This document shows positions 50,912-62,170 of a stretch of 64,000 bases of DNA, piece by piece. The DNA lies in NCBI GenBank assembly GCA_965153355.1, contig OZ231127.1:36828001-36892000 (forward strand), in the 5' to 3' direction. Within the stretch, counting starts at the first letter, position 1. The number at the start of each line of letters is the position of its first letter. A program made the position numbers and the translations under genes. This stretch comes from Flaccisagitta enflata. Its lineage: Eukaryota > Chaetognatha > Sagittoidea > Aphragmophora. The notes under the pieces were generated by a model that saw nothing but the letters and a program-made list of their open reading frames with translations, searched no databases and was not told where the DNA came from.

Positions 50912-52174
50912 TGCACAATGAGCTTATGCTTACTGAACAAAGCTCTAAGAATCCCATTCAAAACAAGACGTCCAGCTCTGAATGTCAGTTTGCGATTGCG
51001 ATTTTACAGTTCCGGCAAATCAATATCAAAATAAAGGGAAAAACAGGCGTTGCTCGTTATCCAAACGTTCGAGAGAAAAAGAATCGTATTGACGTTAAGA
51101 GATTGTATTCCAAGGGGACGATGTAGGCAGCGATATCAGCGGGGTAAAAAAAGCTCGCTCGAAAAATATTTTTAGCAATTTGACTAAAGTGAGGACGCTG
51201 AATAAAACTGTGGGAATCACAAGTCTTCAGCATTACTCGTTTTGATGTTTAACAAACATTTTTCTTTAAAAAAGTGGAAGAAAAGGGTAACACTTAATCT
51301 ACGACTTCTTTCTAAAACTCATCTCCACCAACATTTTCTCTAAGTCAAAGTTAGCTTTCCAATGTATCATTACGCGCTGAGAAAGAGAGACAGACTGGCT
51401 AAAGCTAACAAATAAATGGAGGGACGGCTACACAGATGCTCTGGCAGTTCATCACTTTACCGAAAGTGAATCCCACTACATGCATGAGGCTTTGTCATGC
51501 AATTTAGTGCCATGGAAAAAGTGTTTTGGTAAGAGGTAACGCCAGTGCGTAACTCTCTACAGCATAGTAAGACAGCAACGATGACAAGGAAAATCGCACC
51601 ATAAAAATCACCTTTACATATATCGTCATCCGAGTAAGGAAGTAGATCTAGAAGGAAAAGTGAAATATCTCACAAACCTAATAAGTGACATCGATGAAAA
51701 AAAGATTGACCGCCATACATATGAAATACTGTAGATTAAAAAAAAATATAACTGTCTGCGCTTAAGTTGACCATTATGTCCCCGGACATAAACTCTGAGC
51801 GCATGAACAGAAAATTGTATGAAACATCATGTTAATTGATTCAATATCAAAAATCGAGGATGCTTTGATCTTCTATGATCCGGGCAAGATCCAATGCAGA
51901 ACTTCAAGATCTTTCCACCGGTACCGTTGCCGGGATTGTAGAAGTTCGCGTTCGGCCTTAGTGATTCTTTCTTACACGCAGTTGAATTTGATTTCAGAGC
52001 AAAATCTGAACTGTTGAGATCCACGGGCTGATCTTATTCAAGCGCTAGACGATGACATTCGATGAGCTAAAAATATATAAATATATAAATTGATCCATGT
52101 TTTGAATTTGTGTCGTCGTTGTTCATGTTCACACATACACATGTAATATGAAAGATGAAATTTACGAGAAGAAA

Positions 52175-52314
52175 AACAAGGCCATATACACTCCCCCTAA
52201 GTCGCGGACGGGTGGGCAGGAGCGGAATAGCAAAAAAACGCTCGCATTTTGTTTTGGTTACCGACGGACGGACCGACACGGCAAGTTCTAGAGTCGGGAG
52301 TCCGCGACTAAAAA
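52175..52314 (-). mobile_element. Family A element, GGAC-key subfamily, both keys exact
   Basis: Left tail AACAAGGCCATATACACTC with key GTCGCGGAC; right head AGTCGGGAGTCCGCGACT with key GTCCGCGAC. The keys are perfect inverse complements and both differ from the GTGC subfamily. Short, 140 bp, with a CGACACGGCAAG signature before the head. Confidence 0.75.
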
Positions 52315-52596
52315 CCTATCCGAGGAAAAGAATGCGGGAGAAAGTGGTTTAAATTATGGAGAATATAAAAATCCAAAACATTTCTGCCTACGTTGGACAA
52401 CGCGAACGCTGACGGAAAAACGGGACACGACAATTGGGATTTGGGAATATGCGATATGGGAGACAGAGAGAAAGTCTTGAAGCAATCTCTGCTACGCGAA
52501 TGGATCAGGCAAAGAGAGCCAATATAACAACAGAACTCATTGTAGGCCGAACGGAGCGCAGGGAGGAAGGGGTTTCTGCCGATGGGCGCTGATGGA

Positions 52597-53050
<454 letters not shown>

Positions 53051-54606
53051 GCAAGTAGATCAAAGGGAGGGGAAATGTAGAAGCGAGAGATACTAAAAAA
53101 AAAGAAAAAAAATCCAAAGAAGAGAGAGTAATGTAAATAGTTTTTTTCAGGTCATGGACCCGTAACCTTTCTGCATTATATTTTCATGCGTGTACCTACA
53201 AATGGGACGGTAAAATGATATATATTATCATGACCTCGAATATCAGGGTTATACCCGCCGGGAAGGGGCGAAGAACTATTACCAACGATGAAAAACAGAT
53301 CCTGTGCTGGGTCCCATCGAAAAAGCTGAAGCCAACATGAAACAAGCGACCGAGCACCTTGAGGTACTACGAGTTAACCTGATCTGTTATGCAAAATTGC
53401 ATGAATATAAGTTAATTTTTTAATTTAGCAAGTTTGCCAAATTAGACAGACAGATGAACGGACAAAGTGACTAATACTCTGTAATAGTTGTGTAGTACGC
53501 GACTTTGAGTAATTTCCAACCTTGACTCTGGTCAAATGTGAGAGACAAGTGACGCATGGTAATAATTTTGTCATAGACAAGTACGCAGGGGCACACAACC
53601 CCCTCCAAAACCTCTGTTGTTCATGTCATTTTGATATAAGGTTTCTTATAAGATAAAGATTAGATTAGATTAGATTGAATTTAGCCTAAGGAAACCCAAA
53701 AATGTATATAAAAAAGGCCATCATATTCATCATATACCACATCAACACAGCACACCCATGAACTAATAAATTAGTCGCTTATGTAAACAAGTCTTTTCTT
53801 TCCCCTGTTTCCCACAATTTTCCATGTCCCATTCCCAGTATTTTCTTCTTCTTCCTGTTTCTTCTCCTGCAGCAATTACAGAATTGCAGAATTACAAAAC
53901 AATCTTCAGATTTTTTTTTCTGATGCACTTTTCAACTTGATCATGATGTACCAAGAGATGGATGGATGGACATAGAACAGACCAACGAATGAACCAATGG
54001 ATGATGGACAAAGCCCCTTAGTCTTTAGCCCGCTACTGAAAAAATAAAGTTCATTTCTTTCTCATTAGTTAAATTTTAGTAATTACACCTTGATTCCAAT
54101 TTCCTCATAATGAAGCACCTTATCTCCACCCATGGTGCGTGCCTTGGGTGATGGGATGAATTCCGACTACGGCAGTTGGCAGCGCAGAGTTTGATTCTTC
54201 CAATCCAAGAACCAAGAAAAAGCTTTGATATCAGTCTGGCAAAAAATGGCAGACCAAGTTTAAAATGATTGGATTGAGAAAGGAGAAATTCTTCTGCAAC
54301 TATGAAGTCGTTTCATACTCGTTCATGTTGATGGTTTTTCCCAACCAAACTCCCTAGCAACTTTTGTTCCATACATTGTAATGAAAATTCGCTGAAAACC
54401 TGTTCACTATCAGTAATAATCAAAGTTGAATGAGTCAATGCTAAGGGCTGTTGCTTAGGGCTGTTGCTAAGGGCCATTGCTAAAGGCTTAGAAGCAAAAT
54501 TATCAAATTGCAATGCTGCATGATTATGATTATCAATCTCAGATAAATATATCATAAACATATTTTGTAGGAAACCGGCATCTTCGGTTAGGGATGGCGA
54601 TGGTGT

Positions 54607-54888
54607 CTTTTTAGACGCGTCGGACAGGAACGCATCTCTATAAGAGGGTCTCTCCATTGGACTGTCTGTCTGTCCGTCAATCTGTTGGTCCAACCGTCAG
54701 GTTGTGGGTGACACCTAAAAAATTTTCGGCACTTTTCAGCCACATAGTCTTAAAGATGTATTAATAGCCTCTATTCAACTGTCTGTCTGTCTATCTATTT
54801 CTCTCCATAAATCTCTTACATCTACACTCTCATATCTACACTCATGATAGCAGACACAGGACGCTTCGTTGTCCGACCGGGCCTGTTG
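54607..54888 (+). mobile_element. Family B element with diverged head
   Basis: Head TTTTTAGACGCGTCGG, then CGCATCTCTATAAGAGGG and a CTGTCTGTCCGTC tract; tail AGGACGCTTCGTTGTCCG then ACCGGGCCTGTT. The tail hairpin arms are weaker than in other copies. Confidence 0.6.
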
Positions 54889-55124
54889 AAATTCCCCATA
54901 CTCTCTTGAATGTCTCTAACCTGCCTACCAGAAAAGAATCAAATCTTTTTGGAATATCGCCCAATCATATTCGCCGGTGCGGCCAAAGAAAGCTTTATCT
55001 TTGAGAATTTCTTTCATCGCATTGAGTAAATATTTGGTCCATTGCACCATAGCAACCATCGAAAATGGATAATATACGTCACGAAATTGTATTTGGTAGA
55101 AGCAATCAAGGAGCTAAATGGTGT

Positions 55125-55215
55125 ACAGTCAATGGACAAAACACTATGGGTGTATATATCATACCGTTAGCTTTGATCCAAAATCTTGAAAAAGAACAAA
55201 ATGATGTATGCAACA
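55125..55215. mobile_element. Solo end related to the 24619 foldback
   Basis: TA|CAGTCAATGGACAAAACAC, then GGTGTATATATCATACCG and TTAGCTTTGATCCAA, matching the first 60 or so bases of the 24619 element. The opposite arm was not found. Confidence 0.55.
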
Positions 55216-56034
55216 ACTAGACATGATAGACATGACTAGACATGATAATTGATTTCTGAAAAATGTTCTAAACAGCTCTTGAGCTCCGATTTTGTTATCT
55301 GAAATTGCGATGCTTAGATTCCAAGTAGTTTACCTGTCATAGATGAGTGAATAAATCCTCAGAATTTGGATAACTGCCAATAAGTTACTACTTCGAGAAA
55401 GCATTGCTTCATCCTTAGGCCATGTCAAAACAAATGAAGCAAAAGTACAATCTAGATTCCAAATTGATTTTAATTAGTTACCTTTGAAAGAAAAAGTGAG
55501 CTGAAAAAGTACCATGCAGTTGAGTAGCATTCCTTATTTGATATTAAACTGTTCAAAGATGATTTTCCCAATGTGGCAGCTTCACATCGCGTTTTTCCTC
55601 TTGTTGGTATTGTTTTTGTTCCACAAGTAAGCTGGTTGGTCAGTCCGTTAGTTGGTAGCATAGTTTTGGTAAGTGCTATCATTTTGAGCTTCTTTGCCTT
55701 CACCAGATTTTGGAAGTTGATGGTTGCCTGGCGCTCCTCCATGATCTCATGGGGCCACCTTTCACCACCGTCACCGAGTATCCTCAACTTTGGAGGAGCA
55801 CTGCTTCTATATGTGAATTGGACAACATTACTTTACAACAAAAATTCTAGAATAAGGACAAGAGCCTTGGGAGCTCTAACTGGTGTTTCATCCGGACCCC
55901 TCACATCTATCCTTAGAATTGTCAAAATTCAGCTCAACCCCTACCACAGAGCGGCTCAATAGACACAAATCCATCAAGTTACTCTGAGTCAACCCCAAAC
56001 TCTCAGAATTAATGTAATTGAGCTACAGCCCCCG

Positions 56035-56087
56035 GATAGGTCGCATTTTAAAGAGCAAAGACAACTCTTTGAAATGGGATCAATCTG
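56035..56087. repeat. Hairpin related to 44018
   Basis: GGTCGCATTTTAAAGAG and CTCTTTGAAATGGGATC flank CAAAGACAA. Arms and loop composition resemble the 44018 hairpin in shorter form. Confidence 0.45.
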
Positions 56088-56587
56088 AGATCTATAACTT
56101 TATTCATTTAGAAGCAGTGCTCCTTTAAAGTTGATGCTTGTTTCACCGACCAGAGGATTCATTTTTCCGAGATGGTTATGGAAAAATTGATTTTTTTAAA
56201 AAGATCTTTTATGGGTGAACGTCTTGGAATCTAACCATAAACAAAGTCAACAAACAAAATCGGAGCTCACGAGCTGTACAAGCCTTTTTTAATTCTCTTA
56301 TCTAGCAGCAGAGAAATGTCGTTTTGTAATCGGCGTGTTGGCGTGAAAAACCCTGTAAGATTGGATTTAAAAAGTAGGAACTCAAAAGCATTTTTATCTT
56401 ATTATGATTCCATGTTTGATTGAAATCAACTTTTATTTTCCTTCCCCTTTAAAATCTACGGAGTAGAACTGAGCAAAAATAAACTGATTTTCATTGTCGC
56501 GAGAAAATAACTGACCGAATCGGTATCAGTCATTAGGTCGAACCATTTGTCTCCCTGCTGTCAGCGGTCTGTTGGCCCAAATAATGA

Positions 56588-56792
56588 TTTTTAGTCGCGT
56601 GCTACGCGACTCTACACCCGCTTTGTCCGTCAGTTGGTCGGTTGGTCGGTCACATTTTACTTTTTTTCATGATTTTTATTCTTTGACCCAACTGCTCCTG
56701 CCCAAATGGTCTGGAGACCTCAAATATGGCCCCTGCCCATTGGCAGTGCCCACCCGCACGTGACTGGGGTAGCCGTGTATCCGGCCTTGTTT
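56588..56792 (+). mobile_element. Family A element
   Basis: Head TTTTTAGTCGCGTGCTACG, GTTGGTCGGTTGGTCGG tract, CTCCTGCCCAAATGG, CTCAAATATGGCCCC, a small CCCTGCCCATTGGCAG insertion, tail GCACGTGACTGGGG, GCCGTGTATCCGGC, CTTGTTT. Confidence 0.75.
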
Positions 56793-56879
56793 CTATTCTT
56801 TTTATTCACAAGAATTCAATCATTCAATTCCTGGAGCAACCAACCATACATCTTGTTTGCTTCTTGATACTTTAATGTG

Positions 56880-57130
56880 TTTTTAGATGCGTCCTCGCAT
56901 CTCTATTAGAGGGTATGTCTCTTGGTCCCTTGGTCTGTAGGTAGGTAACGCGAAAATTTCTATATGCGATTTTAAAGGTTTTCTCTTCATGTCTCATATA
57001 TTTCTTTTGTCTCTTTCGTCTCTTTTTTCTCTTTTGTCTCTTTTGTCCCTTTTTTCTCTCATGGCTCCTATATGTCTCCTATGTCTCTTATGTCTCTTAA
57101 GTCTCTTATGTCTCCTATGTCTCCTATGTC
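56880..57130 (+). mobile_element. Family B head with a TCTC-rich tandem core
   Basis: Head TTTTTAGATGCGTCCTCGC, ATCTCTATTAGAGGG, then a degenerate array of TCTCTTATG and TCTCCTATG units. The tail is missing; the sequence runs straight into the 96-bp tandem repeat. Confidence 0.6.
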
Positions 57131-57132
57131 AG

Positions 57133-57575
57133 AAATACCTGTGAGAGCGTGCAGGTGAGTACCACTAGACATTTACCCAGAACTGACAAGCCTTTTATGC
57201 ACTTGATATACTGAATAAGCCCAGCACAGAATACTTGTGAGAGCGTGCAAGTGAGTACCACTAGTCATTTACCCACAGCTGACAGGCCTTTTATGCACTT
57301 GATAAACTAAATAAGCCCAGCACAGAGTACTTGCGAGAACGTGCAAGTGAGTACCACTAGTCATTTACCAAGAACTGACAGGCCTTTTATGCACTTGATA
57401 TACACTTTTTTTTGTAAGAACGTCATTTTTTTTTCAAAGCCTTCAAAAGAGATAGAGATAGCTACTAATGAAATAACTATAACGTTTTTAATTTTAGGGC
57501 ATTTTGAAGCCTTGATGTTCTTACAAACTAGGTTCTTATAAAAGAAAAAAGTGTACTGAAAAAGCCCAGCACAGG
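57133..57575 (+). repeat. 96-bp tandem repeat, three copies
   Basis: Units start at 57133, 57229 and 57325, with landmarks GTGAGAGCGTGCA, ACCACTAG.CATTTACC and AATAAGCCCAGCACAG. The third unit is split by the 151-bp element. Spacing of landmarks is 96 bases for both intervals. Confidence 0.85.
57403..57553. mobile_element. TA-flanked element in a tandem repeat, empty site visible
   Basis: CACTTTTTTTTGTAAGAACG to TTCTTATAAAAGAAAAAAGTG, 151 bp, flanked by TA at 57401-57402 and 57554-57555. Copies 1 and 2 of the host 96-bp repeat read GATATACTGAA and GATAAACTAAA at the same point, showing the unoccupied site. Confidence 0.85.
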
Positions 57576-57764
57576 GCAAAAGTCGGTAGTAACTGGGCCG
57601 GGGCAGTGCTCAAACGTATCTCAATTATCAACTGAAGCATATTTTTTTTATGAAATTGCCGACAAAGATTACACTTTTTTTTTATAAGAGACATGAGGCT
57701 GAGATTCACTGAAAATTTAAGAACAAAATAAGAAACAGCTCAGGCTGACTTTTGCCTCAGCTAA

Positions 57765-57839
57765 TTTTTAGCGTGCATGCGACTCTACACCCCGCTTTGT
57801 CCGTCCGTCGCATGCGACTTAGGTGTTGGCCTTATTTTT
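57765..57839 (+). mobile_element. Family A element reduced to head plus tail
   Basis: 75-bp copy: TTTTTAGCGTGCATGCGAC, CTCTACACCCCGCTTTGTC, CGTCC, then directly CGCATGCGACTTAGGTG and TTGGCCTTATTT. The whole core is absent. The GCATGC key appears at both ends. Confidence 0.65.
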
Positions 57840-57894
57840 CCTTTTATTACAAGTGAGAGTAGTAAAAGTAATAATAGTAGCAGCAAAAGTAGTA

Positions 57895-57913
57895 GTAGTA
57901 TAAGTAGTAGTAA

Positions 57914-57966
<53 letters not shown>
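57895..57966 (+). repeat. (GTA)n, left part
   Basis: Interrupted by the 57967-58733 element; continues as the right part at 58734. Confidence 0.9.
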
Positions 57967-58733
57967 CCCTGTCTTCAAAATCAACTGCAACCAACAAAAG
58001 ATGTATTGCGCAAAAACTATTCACATCTGTTCATTTGGATTTGTTCTATCTAGTAGCAAATTACCTGCGGTTTTTTCATGCAAAATTTCAGCACCTATAG
58101 TCAAATAGTTTAGCTTCTATGCAAGTTTCAAGTAAAAACCCTTATCTTGCTTGACAGTTTTTCATTTCAGACTAGAAAGGAGGTCTTCCACTTTAAACCT
58201 ATATAATTTCTAAACGCTTTGAGCTAGAATTCTGGGATTGGACTCAAATTAAAGATTTTTTGCAGGGGATCATGCTAGATTAAAAAAAAACAGCAAAAAG
58301 AACAAAATTCAATATGTTTTTTCATTGTTTTTCCAAGATTTTTCATGTTTTGCTAACTTTTCATGTTAAAATTTTTTTTCTTTATGTTAGGAATTTCTTA
58401 AAATTGTACATCATTTGACAAAAAAACAAAGTTGTAAGCAAAAGAACCTCCATTGGGATCAGCTTAAACATTTTGTATCAATATTTGCTCTATTTTTACA
58501 AGATCAAAGAGGCAAAACTCCTTTATTCCAGGTCAAAATCCCAAAGTTTTGATGAATTTGTGGTACTTTTCAAAATATTATAGAAGCTAAACTACTTGGC
58601 TTCAGGTGCTGAAATTTTGCATGAAATAACCGCAGGTAATATGCTAATAGATAGAAGAAACCCAAATTTCAAAATATGAATAGTTTTTGCGCAATACATC
58701 TTTTGTTGGTTGCAGTTGATTTTGAAGACAGGG
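57967..58733. mobile_element. TA-flanked long-TIR element CCCTGTCTTC
   Basis: TA|CCCTGTCTTCAAAATCAAC at left, GTTGATTTTGAAGACAGGG|TA at right, inserted in a (GTA)n array. The arms match over about 150 bases (shared internal CATGCAAAATTTCAGCACC). 767 bp, no ORF. Confidence 0.75.
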
Positions 58734-58835
58734 TAGTAGTAGTTGTAGTAGTAAAAGTAGTAGTAGTAGTAAAAGTAGTAGTAGCAGTAATATTAGTTAT
58801 TTGTTATTTGTAGAGTAGTACTAGCAGTGGTTGAG

Positions 58836-58889
<54 letters not shown>

Positions 58890-58950
58890 ACAGTAGCAAT
58901 AACAGTAGTATTAATAATAGTAATATCAGTAGTAGTGATATTTATATCAT
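58734..58950 (+). repeat. (GTA)n, right part
   Basis: Same trinucleotide with variants AAAGTAG and CAGTAA; pure stretch at 58832-58889. Confidence 0.9.
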
Positions 58951-59129
58951 TGATAGTATTAGTAGTAAGGGAAAAATAAGAACAAATTAAGAGAATTCGA
59001 GGCTGAAAATGACTTGGAATTTAAGAACACTCAGGCTGAGTTGAAAAAAGGTTGTCTCTTATAAAAAAAAATAGTATGGTAAAAGATGGCCGTCCTAAAT
59101 TCATTCTAACAATAAATCTGTTTTGACTA

Positions 59130-59503
59130 CACTCTTTTCTTTGACTAAGAACTTTGTTTATAAGAACATTGAGGCTCAGATTTGGAAAAAAATAAGAACA
59201 ATCATAAGAACATCGTCAGCCTCAAAATTGAGAGGATTGTGAAAATATTCTTCCTATTTTAAAAAGAATTGTGACTGTGTTGATATGTTTTAAACCAATT
59301 AGTCTTATATTTGAAATTGATTTGTTTGCAATTGATATTTCAGTTCTTATATCCTTTTTATTAAAATTATACTATTCTTATATATGCTGACAATTAACAA
59401 AAATAAGAACATCCTAAGAACAATTTGAGCCTCAAATTGCTCTAGAAATAAGAACATTGAGCCTCAGAAAAAAATAATATGTTCTTATAAGAAAAAAAGA
59501 GTG
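59130..59503. mobile_element. TA-flanked element, TAAGAAC type
   Basis: TA|CACTCTTTTCTTTGACTAAG at left, CTTATAAGAAAAAAAGAGTG|TA at right; 374 bp with at least seven TAAGAAC sites and GAGGCTCAG/GAGCCTCA spacers. Confidence 0.75.
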
Positions 59504-59615
59504 TAGTGTCATACAGTTGAACTACACTCCAACTGATCCGGTTGTAATAATAACTGCAACTGCGACACAAGTTTGAAAATGCTCAAAATACTCCTAATTT
59601 TTCGGACTCTGCCTA

Positions 59616-60858
59616 CACTTATTTTTTTTTATAAGAACCAAGTTTATACCCTGCTTTCAATATCGAGTGTTACCAGCAAAACCTTTATTTTGTCTAAAGT
59701 ATTTATTTTTAGAAGATCCGGTTGGTTTTGTCTGAAAGCACATAACTTACCATTATTTCATGCAAAATTTTGCCATGCTGGGTCTAGCGGTTTATCGTCC
59801 ACATGTTTTTGAAATTTGATGAAATTTGAGCAACATTTGTCAAAAAAACACATTTTTGAGCGATTCTATATGTATGAACCCTTATAAACTTTGTGCATCA
59901 TGAGCTGGAATGACCTAATAAGTCATGTATAGTCAATAATTGACACTTAATTTGTATCATTTTAGCTTTCCACCATTCTATAAGAATTTTGGTGCTGAAA
60001 TACAGTTGTTGTTATTTGAAACCTGCTCAAACTTCAAAAATTCAAAGGAAAACCCAGATTTTCCACATAGATTTCAATGATTTGGTATTTTTCTACAGAG
60101 ATACATAAACTGAGACTAACATCCTTCTTTCAAGATAAATCTGGCCATATTTGCTTGATTCATTGAGAAATGACAATGATTCAATGTCACAGTGTCAGTT
60201 AATCAATTTCTTACAAAATCCTCTAATGAGGTTTATCTCATTTCCATTAAAAATCATGTGGAAGCCAAACGGCTTGAGCCAGTCCTTTTAAATTTTGCAT
60301 GAACAAATGGTAGGTTATATGCTTTTTGGCAAATTCTACCTGAATTTTCAAAAATATATACTTTAGACGCAATAAAGGTTTTGCTGGTAACACTCGATAT
60401 TGAAAGCAGGGTAAGAACGTTAGGCTTCAAATCGTCAAAAATTTAAGAACATGCTAAGAACATTGGAAGGCTTCATTTCTTGAAAAAATTAAGAACATTA
60501 GGCTTGATATCTTAAAAATCTAAGAACATTTTTTTTCTGTTTTTTTTTAATCAATTGTTCTTTGTAAATGGACACTTTATATCTTTTCTGTTCAGCAAAT
60601 CATGTCTCACTTTATATAGCATATATTTTTCTACTTCTTTAGCATATCTAAATCTACTTCTTTATTGTTTCATTGACATTTTCCTTCATTTTCTCCTTAA
60701 TGACCAACTTAAAACTAATTAAGAACGTTCTTAATTGAAGGCTAAAAAGTGCGTTTGAATTAAGAACAATTTAAGAACGTTCAAGCCTTGAAACTGCTGA
60801 AAATTTAAGAACATTGAAGGCTTGCTCAAAAAATGACGTTCTTATAAAAAAAAAAGTG
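59616..60858. mobile_element. TA-flanked element, TAAGAAC type, with nested insert
   Basis: TA|CACTTATTTTTTTTTATAAG at left, CTTATAAAAAAAAAAGTG at right followed by TG in place of TA. Interrupted at 59649-60411. The remaining part is dense in TTAAGAACATT and AGGCTT spacers. Confidence 0.7.
59649..60411. mobile_element. TA-flanked long-TIR element CCCTGCTTTC
   Basis: TA|CCCTGCTTTCAATATCGAG at left, CTCGATATTGAAAGCAGGG|TA at right; arms similar over about 150 bases; 763 bp. Related to 57967-58733 in termini, length and TTCATGCAAAATTT. No ORF. Confidence 0.8.
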
Positions 60859-60939
60859 TGTCTCCCTTCAATATGTCACAGTTTTTCGGCAGAAAATGTT
60901 GTTCTTCTTTTCGATTATTTAAACGAGACACGTTCACAG

Positions 60940-61134
60940 AAAAGAAGAGGTCGCTCTGTTAGAGGAGATGCCAAAGACAAAAGCACACCAACGTTTCCAT
61001 TGGAAACTCCCTCAAGCCAATCCGCCGCGCCAAAGCATAGAAAGCGAAGAGGAGTATTTAAAAGTGGATTGAATAGAAAGTTACAAAGAATTGATGACAG
61101 AATGAGAAAAAATTCGAAAAGTCAATTAGAGTGA
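60940..61134 (+). CDS. Candidate terminal exon or small basic ORF upstream of IQCK
   Basis: An open frame ending in TGA at 61132-61134, 266 bases before the IQCK start. A possible acceptor CGTTCACAG ends at 60939. The 64 residues are hydrophilic and basic (RRGRSVRGDAKDK, then KHRKRRGVFKSGLNRKL), with mixed codons and no simple repeat, unlike most open frames here. The frame also stays open leftwards to the edge of the mobile element ending at 60858. It could be the last exon of an upstream gene, part of the IQCK leader, or chance. No family recognised. Confidence 0.25.
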   Translation, partial: KRRGRSVRGDAKDKSTPTFPLETPSSQSAAPKHRKRRGVFKSGLNRKLQRIDDRMRKNSKSQLE

Positions 61135-61264
61135 TCGAAACTTCATCTTTAGCTAGAAAGTATGTCACGCGTTGTGAGGTTTTATATCCTTTTGAATTAG
61201 AATTTCGTCATTTATTTGTAAAAACTTCTTCAACAACTAAAAAAATCAATTTAAAAAACAATTC

Positions 61265-61289
61265 CAACAATAACTTCAACAACAACAGC

Positions 61290-61373
<84 letters not shown>

Positions 61374-61375
61374 TA
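61265..61375 (+). repeat. (AAC)n in the IQCK leader
   Basis: Irregular AAC repeats becoming a pure run (61281-61372), broken by two ATTAACAAC units just before the IQCK start at 61401. The frame through the array stops before the ATG, so it is not an N-terminal poly-Asn extension; it probably lies in the 5' UTR or promoter. Confidence 0.8.
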
Positions 61376-61400
61376 ACAACAATTAACAACAACAACCATC

Positions 61401-61568
61401 ATGTCCACGGCCAAATTGTTTGTAAAACTGCCTGAGCCCAGTGTTTGGGAAGATGTCTGCAGTCGGGAAAAGAAACAGTCACCATTTGCTAAAAAAGATG
61501 AACCAGAAATTAACGATTATGATGCAGCAAAAACATCTCCTATCTTTTATGGAAGACTCTTCGGGCAA
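61401..61568 (+). CDS. IQCK: IQ motif-containing protein K orthologue, exon 1 (residues 1-56)
   Basis: First coding exon of the only gene recognised with confidence. The ATG at 61401 follows an (AAC)n-rich leader and is the first Met of the open frame. The frame runs 56 codons to CAA and the donor GTAAGT at 61569, phase 0. The exon ends with the peptide SPIFYGRLFGQ, joining smoothly to the next exon. Identification rests on exon 3, which matches the IQCK core closely. IQCK is an IQ-motif (calmodulin-binding type) protein, thought from family knowledge to act in cilia or flagella; that role is not visible here. The start could lie upstream if a further 5' exon exists. Confidence 0.8.
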
Positions 61569-61790
<222 letters not shown>

Positions 61791-62010
61791 GTGGCTCATC
61801 TGGACACGGATCCACTTTCTTTGTTCGATCCGGCGAAAGGTCATCCGGCGGCTGCCGGATTTGCCTTCCTCGATCGGCAGCCAGAGAAAAAGGAAGAGGA
61901 GGAAGTAAGGAAGGAAAGAGAAGAGGAAAAGGATGAAGGAGGGGAAGGAGGAGATGCTGAGAATGGAGATGAACAAGCAGATGAAGATGGTACACAGACA
62001 TCACCTCAAG
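61791..62010 (+). CDS. IQCK: IQCK orthologue, exon 2 (residues 57-129 plus one base)
   Basis: Acceptor TTGATTGATAG at 61780-61790, then GTG GCT CAT CTG in phase 0. The exon is 220 bp and ends CAAG before the donor GTGAGA at 62011, leaving phase 1. The first third is globular (HLDTDPLSLFDPAKGHP, then GFAFLDRQPEKK). The rest is a charged Glu/Lys/Asp/Gly-rich linker (about residues 87-125). Intron 1 before it is only 222 bp and is half (CA)n. The acidic linker looks like a lineage-specific expansion, as human IQCK lacks such a run as far as I recall. Confidence 0.85.
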
Positions 62011-62117
62011 GTGAGACAATGGGAAAGTGTCATCTCCTCAGACAGACCGAAAGACAGATGGCAAACATATTGCATACGAACAAACAAACAAACATGCTGA
62101 TGTGATGGATAGACAGG

Positions 62118-62170
<53 letters not shown>

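Larger units (their letters stand above)
50132..52596. other. No gene confirmed
   Basis: Contains a CATGTCATGTCATGC minisatellite near 50555-50592 and two keyed-element copies. Frames at 50911-51126 and 51827-52024 have mixed composition but no family match or good splice sites. Confidence 0.45.
53051..56587. other. No gene confirmed
   Basis: Unique DNA with AGATTAGATTAGATT at 53663, a family B element, a solo foldback end and a hairpin. Frames at 54313-54693 and 55573-55962 are mixed in composition but unrecognised; the first overlaps the family B head. Confidence 0.45.
57672..59074. mobile_element. TA-flanked element, 1.4 kb, carrying nested insertions
   Basis: TA|CACTTTTTTTTTATAAGAG at left, CTCTTATAAAAAAAAATAG|TA at right. 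It carries TAAGAAC and GGCTGA subterminal motifs, a reduced family A copy, (GTA)n arrays and the 57967-58733 element. No ORF. Confidence 0.65.

Noticed and set aside
51827-52024. Cys-bearing minus-strand frame
   Set aside because: Plausible composition but short, with no good splice sites and no family match.
54313-54693. 126-codon minus-strand frame
   Set aside because: Its first part is family B head sequence; the remainder shows no family.
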